A program made the position numbers and the translations under genes. From Litomosoides sigmodontis (Eukaryota > Nematoda > Chromadorea > Rhabditida > Onchocercidae), in NCBI GenBank assembly GCA_963070105.1, contig OY718805.1, forward strand, positions 1,820,001-1,884,000: DNA of 64,000 bases, read 5' to 3'. Shown here piece after piece: positions 13,939 to 24,390 of this stretch (positions are counted from its first letter, which is position 1; each line of letters begins with the position of its first letter). Below the pieces are notes generated by a model. It was not told the DNA's origin and did no database searches. It saw only the letters and a list, made by a program, of their open reading frames with translations.

Positions 13939-16900
13939 ATGCTTCCAGTGCAGATATTAAAGCAAAATGCTCAGGAAGAACGAGGAGAAGGGGCACGCTT
14001 GTCGTCGTTCGTTGGTGCTATTGCAATTGGTGATTTGGTAAAGTCTACGTTAGGTCCTAAAGGAATGGTAAGTTTCGTGCTCTATCCAGAATGATAGAGG
14101 AATTGCTCTATTTTATGGAAGCCGTTCGTTCAGTTTTGGTGGAAATTTATTAAATGTAGATAATTTGACACTTCTTGCAAAATTTGTTACTTCACGTGAG
14201 CGCTAATGCTTTCGAAACATAAATTTTCGTAGATTTTACACTTTTAACATCAGTTTGTTTAAGGATAAGATTTTGCTATGCGGCGAAGGCGATTCGCAGC
14301 AAGTACAAGTGACAAATGATGGAGCTACTATTTTGAAAGCTATTGGCGTTGACAATCCAGCTGCAAAAGTTCTCGTTGGTAAGTTGAGATAGTGGTTGAG
14401 GTTTCAGAGCACTTCTATCAATAAAAAAAAAAGCAAGCCTAATAAGGCTTGCCTGTCCATCGAACATGAAAAAGTGATATTGAAGAAGAGTAACAACTTT
14501 TGTTGTTTAGAAATTTCGATGACACAGGATTCGGAAGTGGGTGATGGAACAACATCAGTGACCGTTCTTGCTGCGGAACTATTGAAAGAAGCTGAAAGAT
14601 TGATTGCCGCCCGAATTCATCCCCAAACAATCATTGCTGGCTATCGCCGGGCTTTAAGAATAGCCCAAGATGCGCTCCGAGCATCCGCGAAAACTTCTAA
14701 TCCAGCAGATATGCGTGATGATTTGTTGAAAATAGCTCGAACAACATTAGGCTCCAAAATTTTAGCGCAGCATAAGGAACATTTTGCTCAACTTGCTGTT
14801 GACGCTGTACTGCGCTTGAAAGGTTCTGGATGTCTAGAATCAATTCAAATTATCAAAAAACTGGGTGGTTCGATGGATGACAGTTATTTGGACGAAGGTT
14901 AGAATAAAAAATATTATGGGAAAAAAGTCATTTAACATGGTATTAAGATGAATTGATTTTTCACCGAATTGCTTTTATGAACAACATTTAAATGTTTTTC
15001 CAAGAGCAGACCCTCGTCGACAAGTTAATCTACGAGGTCGATTCTCTTGGTAGATTGTATACTTTCTTAGCATTTTTGCTATCGCTAATAAAAGGATAGT
15101 AATTGCTTAACGGAAGTAACATGTATACTTTCTGATAGTCTCTTTTGGAGATGAAGTTTCCACTGGTGAGATTCATTTCGATTTTTAAGGATTTTTGCTT
15201 GAAAAACGTCCAGGAATGTATCAACCAAAAAAAGTCGAAAATGCAAAAATTTTGATTGCTAACACGCCAATGGACACTGATAAGGTTTGCACATATAGTG
15301 CTTAACAAATAAAGTTGAGAGTTTCAAGTAGATAGAAGTAACGATAACAATTACTGAAACCACGATTTCGTTATCTCTCGATTCGATGTGACGTTTTTTG
15401 GCATCTGCTTGAGTTGAGTCTGTCCCTACCTAACCAGATTTCTTCGACTTCTAGATTATGGTTCGTACCCGTCGTCCACCACTAATAGTGCTTACATACA
15501 TTAGCCAAGATTTTATTTCGATTGTTGGTAATTTGTATAAATCTGCTAGAAATTTTTTATTTCTAGGTGAAAGTTTTCGGCTCAAGAGTCCGCGTGGATT
15601 CTGTAGCTAAAGTTGCAGAGCTTGAGGTTGCTGAAAAACGGAAAATGAAGGACAAGGTTGGTCCACAGATCAAGCAGTTCGATTTGTGCTTTCACTAGTC
15701 AGTTGGGAACTGTTTTCTAGTTTTATTTTTAGGATCTAAAATAAAATGCCTTGCAGGTAAATAAAATCATAGCACACAAAATTAACGTATTTATCAATCG
15801 ACAGTTGATTTACAACTATCCGGAACAGCTCTTTGCAGACGCCGGCATCATGGCCATTGAGCATGCCGACTTTGAGGGAATCGAAAGACTAGCTCTTGTT
15901 CTTGGCATGTTTTCCTAATTTTTCTAATCAATCTGTTCATTTTATCCATTGTATTTTCATCCGTATTTCTGATTCTTCTATTTAACTTTTTATAGGAGGT
16001 GAAATTGTGTCAACATTTGATTCACCTGAATTGGTTAAACTTGGTTCCTGTAATCTTATCGAGGAGGTTATGGTTGGTGAGGATCGGCTGCTACGATTTT
16101 CTGGTGTCCCTATTGGTAAGAGCAGATCTTAACGAACTATCTGACCATTTTTGCAGTGTTTTGTGATCTCGTTATCGACTTAAATTATTTTCTACTTTTA
16201 ATATAGATTTTATGATGAATTACAGCTACTGTACCACGTCTTGCAGGTGAGGCATGTAGTATTGTTCTGCGTGGTTCTACGCAACAAATTCTTGATGAAG
16301 CGGAACGATCACTTCATGATGCATTGTGTGTCCTAGTGACTCATGTTAAAGAAGCACGCACGGTCTCCGGTGCTGGAGCTTCTGAAATTTTGATGAGCAC
16401 TGCAGCGATGTTTGAAAGCCAAAAGGCACTGATAATATAATATTGATATATAGCATTCCCATTAATTAAATTACATTGAAACAGCGGTTTCAAAATCATA
16501 AGTGCTCTTTCAAATACAAAAAAAGTCCCTCAAATTAAGAAAAGTAAGTCTCTAAAATTAAGATTGCTGGGAAAGAATCGCTTGCTGTTGAGGCTTTCGC
16601 TCGTGCGCTAGCGCAGTTACCGACTTATATTTGCGATAATGCTGGTCTGGATAGTGCAGAAATCGTGTCGAAGTTACGTGCCTACCACAGTAACGGCAAT
16701 CATTCCATGGGGATTGGTTAGTTTATTTTTCTTAATTACTCATAGGGAAGATATTTTTTGATTTTGGGATGCATTAAGAGATCATGGCTGAATATAGTAG
16801 GATAACTTCAATTGTTTTATTTGCATATGTAATTTATTGCTTCAAAAGTAATAGCACATATGATTATAGCTTCTTAGATTAACTGTTTTTAATACAATTT

Positions 16901-17315
16901 TTAATACAATTCAACAACAAAATTTTGCGTATTGTTAAATAGGTGATTTCGATGAAAATTGATAGTGGTTCATACTTGCCATATACAAATTTTCAGATAT
17001 TGAAAAAGGTGAGCCGGTTGATGTTATTGAAAAGGGACTGATCGAGTCGTTGAGTGTAAAGTTGTGCATGGTTTCCAGCGCAGCAGAGGCAGCGGAACAG
17101 GTGAGACGTTTTGGATTTCAACTTTTTTAAAAGTTGGAAGGAGTTGCTATTGTTTCCACAGACAACTTACGAGAAATAAGGGTTTGGGTTACAAACCTCT
17201 GATTAAAATAATGGAGTTTTTCGAAATAGGTTTTTTATGGTTTTAGATTCTTCGTGTGGACAACATCATCAAAAGCGCACCACGACAACGAACACGCGAT
17301 CGTAGACCTTGTTAA
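13939..17315 (+). CDS. CCT2: T-complex chaperonin subunit beta (CCT2/TCP-1 beta), complete, 11 exons
   Basis: Beta subunit of the cytosolic TRiC/CCT chaperonin, which folds actin, tubulin and WD40 proteins using ATP. Exons: 13939-14067, 14264-14378, 14511-14897, 15190-15284, 15567-15656, 15757-15904, 15996-16115, 16247-16425, 16563-16716, 16997-17100, 17247-17315; 1590 nt in total, 529 aa, against about 535 in vertebrates. Seen: LGPKGM near the N-terminus, the ATP-site [15 protein letters not shown], a subunit-beta apical domain, and the beta-type end [15 protein letters not shown]...RRPC. Introns 6 and 8 begin with GC rather than GT; frame and family alignment leave no GT alternative. A possible poly(A) signal AATAAA is at 17663-17668. 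Only the splice variants are odd; the catalytic motifs look intact. Confidence 0.97.
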
Positions 17316-18068
17316 ATCTTGATAGAAACAGTTTTCATTGTTTGTTGAATGCTAAAATTTATGTAAGCTAAGTAATTTGGCAGTAATTCTACAGAATCGT
17401 TACGACGTACAGTCCAAATTTCCAAAAATCCATCATGAGCATTGAACTCTCTGGTCGTTTTGTTCCACATCTCTCCGTTCTTTAGTTTTCTAATGAAATG
17501 TTTAAACATGCCGCTTGAAGCTTTATTTAAATAATGCTATTGGATTTTCGATATTATCATTTTACGAAAGTAAATTTTTACTTAATTGGTTTACTTTGAC
17601 GCATATTCAGGGCTTGCATGTTGTAAGTTCTAACTTCAACTGCCTAATGAAGGAATAATCTGAAATAAAATTAATCTACAAAGTTTGATATTTTTGTTTC
17701 TGATCGCAATCACGGGAACCATGCAAATGTGTTGATTTCTGTTGTTCTATGATCCTTAATGTCAAACTTAAAAGCTCGGTATGTCGTTATCTAAATTTCC
17801 AAACCAGGCGTCAGTTTCTGTAGATAGCTAAAGCATGCCTTGAGATTAGTCGGTCGAATAAATGTGCCTCACAGGCTTAAAATATTTTTGAAGAAATGCG
17901 CTGTTTTTGTAATGAAATAACGACTTAGTTATGCATGGTCTTTGTTTCAAAATGTTCATAACATTCATTGTTATGAACATTCATTAAAGCATTCATTTTC
18001 ATTATTTGTGTTTGTCCTGAGCAGTGTCGAGCTGTTTTTGGGAGTCGTAGCGTGAAATAGTAGTATTA
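17316..18068. other. Spacer between CCT2 and the CK1-like kinase
   Basis: Contains the CCT2 3' UTR with AATAAA at 17663-17668 and the upstream region of the kinase. A perfect inverted repeat with 11-bp arms (ATGTTCATAAC, 7-base loop) lies at 17952-17980. The two genes share a strand, but 750 bp is long for a nematode operon spacer, so separate promoters are more likely. No coding exon seen. Confidence 0.5.
17952..17980. promoter_or_regulatory. Perfect inverted repeat, 11-bp arms, upstream of the kinase
   Basis: ATGTTCATAAC is followed by seven bases and its exact reverse complement GTTATGAACAT. It lies about 90 bases before the kinase start codon, in promoter or 5' UTR position. Function unknown; it could be a dimeric-factor site or an RNA hairpin. 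Confidence 0.45.
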
Positions 18069-20343
18069 ATGGGGAATGAGGATAAGATGCCAGCCGTGGG
18101 TTCGGCGGTTACGTTAAAGGGTAAGGAATATCATATCCAGTCAGAACTTTATGATGGACCCTTTAGCAAAGTTTATGCCATCAATGAGGGCTCTATGCAA
18201 TATGCAATGAAGATTGAACGGACAAGGGGATCGAAAAGGTCATTTTTTTTGGAATAAGACTATTTACATCTTGCATTATCCCACCGTAGTAAAATGGTAA
18301 AGCACAAGAAACGGTGTTATGAATATTTAAATAATTGAAATTAGCTAGACGAACTGCTTCTGTTTCAACAAATATGTGCAGCAAGTGAGCACTTCATTCA
18401 ATCAATCGTCGAGCGTAAAAGGTCTCTAAAAAATGAATTACACTAGGAATTTCATCCATTTTCCAAATGAAAATCTCCAATGCTTTTATGCACTAAGCAA
18501 CCAATCCACTCTTCAATAGCACGATAATTTCAAAGCTATCTAAATGCACACGTACGGATTTTATCAATTATGGCCTCTGCTAAAAAGAAAATGAGGGATA
18601 GAGCAACCGATTTTAGACCTGTGTTGAAATTGGATGCATTAGTGCTGAAGCAACTTAATCATCAAGATATCATGGCTGGATTTCCACGTTTAATTGCTGC
18701 GGGTAGAACGTCACTTTACAAATACATTATCATGGAATTGGTTGGTCCAGATTTACAACGCTTGAGACGCTCGATACCGGAAAAAAAGTTTTACATTCAT
18801 ATCAACAATGTTCACATATTTTAATTAGCATCCATTTTCATCTCATCCTTTTGCGCTCAAACTTTTTAGTTTAATAAGACTGCCAACGGATTTCTTCAAT
18901 TGAAATACTATGAATAAACTACCAGTCGAAAATCATATCCGTCTGTTTTCTCTTCCTGGCAAATATTTCAACTAAAATTTTCATTCACAATCTGCCCACT
19001 CATTACTTCCACTAGTTACACTTACAACCTGAAGGAGTTTTCAGCAAGTCACGTTTGATCGCATTTTCAGATTCAGCCTGTCAACAGCTCTTAGGGTGGC
19101 ATCTCAGACATTAAAGCGCATCGAAGCGCTGCATGACAGCGGTTGGCTTTGTCGCGATGTTAAAGCAAATAATTTTTGCATTGGCAAGAAAAACATGGGA
19201 CTGATTTACATGCTCGATTTTGGTTTCGCACGACGGTTCATGTTAGTTTGATAGAATAAATAAATGTTCCATTTTTCGAGCTTTTCCTAAAATAATTAGA
19301 ATTGCTTCATCAGTTTTATGCAACCTACGAATACGTAATTGTGTTGTCAACATTACGTGTAGACGTGAAAATGGTACGTTGATTGAGCGGCGACACGCGG
19401 CCAGTTTAATGGGTACAATATATTATGCACCAATAAGTGCACATAATTTCTCAGAACAGTGTCGAAAAGATGACCTGGAATCATGGTTTTATATGATTAT
19501 AGAAATGATTGTTGGTAAGAGAATTTCAACGATTTCACATATCGTACATTTATTTCTCTCATTTTTCACGTAACATACTTTCTATTTTCAAATATAATAG
19601 TTCTCTAAGAGCAATAATACGTGTGAAAATAGCTGCACCTAAAATCGACCATCAAAGTGGTATCTTTTTAAAACAGAAATATTTACGATAGCATGTTGAA
19701 ACTACATTTTGAGTTTCTTGTTAGTTGAAGAGCTTAATTATGTGTGAAAAAGCAAAAAATTGAAAAAATTGAGAGCGCGAACTGCAGGAAATTTGCCGTG
19801 GCTCATTCACGATCCCAAAAAAGAGTACTTGTTAGTTGGCGAGTGGAAAAAATTCACACGTGGTCCGGGTAGACAACTATTACTTGGCGATTCCCCTCAG
19901 GAATTTGAGAAAATTCTTGATATCATCGACCAAACGGCGTATTTTTTATAGCTTTCGGTTCCAAACAAAAAAGAAATTTCATTCTTCAATTTTTCCTGGA
20001 AATTTTCACAGAATGGAAACATTTACAAGCCGTAAAATTTTAGATTTAATGATCGACCGAGATATCGAATCATTCATGCTTTCATCAACCAAGCCATGAA
20101 TCGCTTGAAGGTATAAAGATTTTTCTTTTTTGTTCAAAGATTTTTAAGTAGAAAACATTCCTAAGAACATAAGGGAGGGGACGACCAACACCATCTTTTT
20201 AAACTTCATTCCGCATTCAGATTGACAAGACGAAACCATTTGAATGGCAAGAAGATCCAAAAATACTGCGAAGAATTAGTGGGACTGGTCAGGATGATTA
20301 TTCTGCTTTAGCTGAGAAACATTCGAACATTTCTAATAACTGA
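18069..20343 (+). CDS. CK1/tau-tubulin-kinase-like protein kinase, 7 exons, with HRD changed to CRD
   Basis: Predicted Ser/Thr kinase of the nematode-expanded CK1/TTBK branch. Exons: 18069-18238, 18617-18787, 19071-19241, 19363-19514, 19788-19938, 20044-20110, 20221-20343; 1005 nt, 334 aa, so essentially only a kinase domain. Seen: the ATP lysine in YAMKIE (K48), family motif MELVGPDLQRLRR, catalytic CRDVKANNF (C141-R142-D143), DFG at 163-165, the CK1/TTBK block SLMGTIYYAPISAHN, DDLESWFYMI and GNLPW. Oddities: histidine of HRD is cysteine, the expected alpha-C glutamate appears to be Asp63 (LKLDALVL), and the glycine loop is weak (YDGPFSKVY). Catalytic Asp, ATP Lys and DFG remain, so activity is plausible but unproven. 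Many nematode relatives act in the male germ line; that is family knowledge, not seen here. Confidence 0.9.
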
Positions 20344-21029
20344 CATTTGAAAAGTGTTTTTTGCGCAAAAATTATTCACACTTCGTAAAATGAGTTATAA
20401 TACAGTCCAATTTATTTCAAGTTGTATGTGTATCACTTGTGCAATAGTTCCTTTTTCTCCTTCGTTTTATATCGCACTAATTACTAATTTCCGAAACATA
20501 CATATCGTATTGCACTGGAATTGTAAATTCCAGCTTTACATTATCATATAAAAACTTCTAATGCCAAAGTGCCAAAAGCTGGAAGCCCAATCTTTACCGC
20601 TCTAGCTTATTATTTAGCTCTGTTTCTGATGGATGCAATCCATGGTAAGGACCTATTTATTTTACATAAAATTTGCGAATAGACAGCAATCATGTTTATT
20701 TAATTGCATGTAACAATTCATTTAACCTAATGAAATCAAAATATGGGAACAAATGCGCTGATGCCTAGTAAACACAAGACATATAGAACTTTCTTAATGA
20801 GCAACAAATTTTTTCTCAAATGAATGAGTTCTGCAAAACAACAGGAGACCAATGCAGTTAAAAAACAAAATTTACGGAAAATTGACTTTTAAATATAAAT
20901 CAGGAAATTATTTATTTCTTTCCCCCCTAATCACCCATCCTCTTCACTTCTTCGAAGTTTCATAGTTTCATGACTTCCGAATAACTGAAGTACTTCAAAA
21001 AGATGAATCTTAACAACTTCCAACAAAAT
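20344..21029. other. Convergent 3' spacer between the kinase and DCAF13
   Basis: Tail-to-tail genes share about 690 bp. A minus-strand AATAAA lies at 20916-20911, about 115 bases past the DCAF13 stop. The rest is AT-rich, with no coding exon seen. Confidence 0.5.
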
Positions 21030-23779
21030 TCACGATGAAGTAGATTCCTTTACCATATGTTTTAAGTGTTCCGGAACGTGTGGAACAGCACCAGGTTTCG
21101 AGTGTTTCCTCCTGTTTTCTTCCTTGCGCCGCTGTGACAAATTTATTGCCTTGTGCTCCTTTGCTGCTCTAAAATTAAAAAAAAAAATCATTAGTGAATA
21201 GCGAAATGTGCAAGTGTTAAGCTTATAAACTGGTAGTCAAATACATGAATACATCGCTTACCCACAAAGTTATAAATTTACTCAAAACTTGCGAACTCTT
21301 TCTATAAATGAAGTTAGCATAGTAATATAAATATGTTATGTTTATCGAGAAAACAGAAAGCATACGTATAAATTGATCTAGGAACGAAACGGTGCTTCAC
21401 GATTCGCTTAATTTCAGGATGTTCACTATAAACTTCCAGCAACCGCGCACCATAATTAAATGCTGCACGTTCACGTCGGTGTAACTGAAATAAAATTAAT
21501 GAAAATTTCAAATTTCCAAAAGCTTTCGGACGCAAAACTGATTAAAAAACGGATGCCAGTAAAACATACCGGGCCTAACTTTTCGCTTGCGTTTGCTTTC
21601 CATAAACGAATGTTCATTTCATCAGAGCCAGATAACACAAATTTATTATCCAGTGACCACAACACAGAAAGCACTTGCTGCATTCGTTTAGTATGGTATA
21701 TTTCCCTTAAAAATATTCTTTGATTTCAATCCCAACAAATATTGAAGAAAATTGTAAGAATTCAATTTTTTCAATTTCTGAAAGGAATGCTAGAAAAAAA
21801 AACGATGGAAATGCCCAATGAAATCACACCTGCTACTAAACGACTCGACGGGGAATATCCTTAACGAACGATCGTAACTTCCAGAAACAAATTCAGTTCC
21901 TGTAGGTGAGTAATCAACATCCATCACAGCATTTGTATGGTCCTTGTGTACGCGTCGAGGATCACTCAGCATCCGAATATCGAACGTATATAAGCTAAAA
22001 AAGAAATCAGAGTAATTGGCACTCACTAACTGACGAAGCAAAAACTAATCATACTTGTAGTCATCGTTCGCAGCTGTGAATGTAAACGCCTCCATTGGAT
22101 TCCAGCTTACTGCATTTGGACGCAATTTCATTGTCACCTGAAAGCAGTATTCCTTGAAGAGTATGATAAGTTCAATCAACAAACAAGTGATTTATCGAAC
22201 AGTAATTCTTGAAGTTTAATCAAAATAAGAGGAACCTACTTTTTTTAAGGGAAATTGCTGCCTTGTATCCAGCAATGCAATCGTTCGATCACTACCACAA
22301 CCCACTATAATCTCAGTTTCGACAGGATTGCATTTCACTGTGTAAACCGAATCCACTCCCAAGTTGTACGTGCGTACCGGCAAGTCTCTGAGAAACAAAT
22401 TTTTTTGACCAGAATACTTAATGTCCCCAACGAATCAAACACGAATTGGACCACTTTTAGCAATTTTTAACTCACCTCAACTTATTCCATACATGGATGC
22501 CCTCACCGCAAGTAACATAATCCGTACTATTCACAATATGTGACACAGCATGAGCAACGCCATTAAGAGGTATAGAATGTACAGGCGTTGATAAATCGCC
22601 TTCAACTGGATTCGGACACCGCCAGTGTTTCAGCTGCGAATCGTGTCCAACTGTTACAAAGGTTTCACCAGAAAGATTATCGCACGAGATCCCTTAAGTC
22701 ACAGACTGTTAAGAAAAAGGATGAAAGAATATCACTTTTCCCACATCTTCCATATAAAATTGGTGCAAGTTCTGCTGTACACTTTAAAAATGTTAGTTTT
22801 ACCATTAACGGGCCCACTATGCGCTTCTATCGTTGCCAAGCACTTACGCAGCGACAAATTCCATATCCGCACCTGACCATCTCGACCACCAGAGAAAATC
22901 GTTGATAATCTGGAATGTAGCATTTGATTTTTAGAACTTACAAAATACTGCTAAATTCATCTCAAAATGAAATCGAATTTTACTGCACAAAAAATAAACA
23001 GTTTAAACCTGAGAGGATGTTTACAAAGCACTGAAACGCCGTCATTGTGACCATCTAAACTTGAAATGAATGGTTTTGCAAAGACCCTAAAAACAAGGAG
23101 CCGTTAGAGTCTCATTTAAATGTTAAATGATAATTGATATATATAAATCCACCTATTTTTATTCTAACAATAAAAATTGAGAATAAAATATACAATGCTG
23201 ACCACTACTCTACAAGTCTCATTGCATGCAAAAAAATTCCACAGTTTGGTGTATTTTAGACAATAAAACAACGCTAATTATATTCACAAACTGGAACTAC
23301 TCACAAGCTAACAGAAAACTAGCTTAAGTTAATTGTTCTATGGGTATGTTCTTCATTCACCTGTTTAATTTAGCAGCATTCACCGCTCGTGTATACTCCA
23401 CTTGAACTTGAAAAGGATCCTCTCGCACATTGAAGTTCCGTGGAGCTGCAGTTTCAAATTTTCGATAACCCGATAGCACTTTGCACTGACCATTTTGGTA
23501 TTTAATGATACATAAGTGCTCTCATACAACTTACACTAATAAGCCTCGCTCACCACATTAATCTCGTCAATGCTAATTCACCGTATTTTCTTGAGAGTAT
23601 TTATTTTCACTGTCCGACAACCAATCGTTATATTTAGCTGTACGACTGTATCCGTGTTCAATTGCAAAATCAGGAAAATACAATCCGATAAAAGAAGCAA
23701 TGTGTTCACCTTTATAAATATCATTTTTCGTCTCCCGCTGATAATCACTCGGATTTCGCGACAACACCTTCACCCTCAT
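21030..23779 (-). CDS. DCAF13: DCAF13/SOF1 WD40 ribosome-biogenesis protein, about 11 exons
   Basis: WD40-repeat protein of the SOF1 family; it works in the nucleolar U3 snoRNP/SSU processome for 18S rRNA maturation, and in vertebrates also as a CUL4-DDB1 adaptor. ATG at 23779 (MRVKVLSRNPSDY), the family's conserved start; stop at 21030-21032. Diagnostic blocks in order: VFAKPF then a DGHNDGV repeat (exon about 23011-23090), GGRDGQVRIWNLSLRKC (22811-22920), VGCGSDRTIALLDTR (22238-22386), LYTFDIR and SPTGTEFVSGSYDRSLRIFPVE (21835-21995), LSGSDEMNIRLWKANASEKLG (21570-21690), and the C-terminal SOF1 tail with HRFVPRSIY and KPGAVPHVPEHLKH (21030-21172). Length is about 440 aa as in human. The exon 2 acceptor (about 23480) is the least certain junction. 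Confidence 0.96.
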
Positions 23780-24390
23780 CAGAGCGAGCACGCACGGAAC
23801 GCTTAAAAAATCAAACCGAATGATTTTTAACAGTGGACTGTTGAAAGCTGTTGGTGCACCATTATGCAAATGCTATACCCATTCAGAATGTTGCATGAGA
23901 TAAGCACGGTGACGGATGGTCAAAGTTCTGCACTCATATTGTTGACAGCTCATGATGAATGGTCAATAGTGACCAGTCACTGTCATTACCATCACCACGC
24001 TCACTATTATCATTGAGCAAATGAAAAAGAATTAATTGCACCAAAATTAAAACATCGAATTGAATGCTGAAAAGTAGTTCTATTGGGTTCAATGCCCCGT
24101 CTTGTCTTGATAGTTTATGAGTTCGAATGATATTATTGTATATGATTGCATTTATGAGTTCAACGAGTTTTTTCCCACTTTTTTTTGGAATTTGTGAGGC
24201 CGTTGTCTTACACTATCGGAGAGGAAGCCAATTCAATCATGCATTCTTCCTCTATCAACTAAGTTCCCTTTTCAATTCAGTAAATTTAGCACTTGTAATC
24301 ATAAATTAACGGACTATGATAATTACTGCTAAAGTGGAATATATCCATTCATTCTGTAGTTTGCAGGAGTTCCTCATCGTAGATCAGGAA
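23780..24390. promoter_or_regulatory. Divergent spacer between DCAF13 and the ShKT-lectin gene
   Basis: About 610 bp head to head. A TTTGCAG acceptor-like site at about 24360-24366, 24 bases before the lectin ATG, could receive a spliced leader. No additional exon is supported; the small plus-strand open frame at 24127-24309 has no recognisable feature. Confidence 0.4.

Noticed and set aside
14396..14902. A 168-codon plus-strand frame beginning at 14396 as a CCT2 start
   Set aside because: The first 38 codons are intron 2; the real coding exon starts at 14511 and the gene starts at 13939.
18570..18616. ATG at 18570 as an alternative kinase start
   Set aside because: It lies in intron 1; joining 18238 to 18617 restores the conserved kinase N-lobe and phase.
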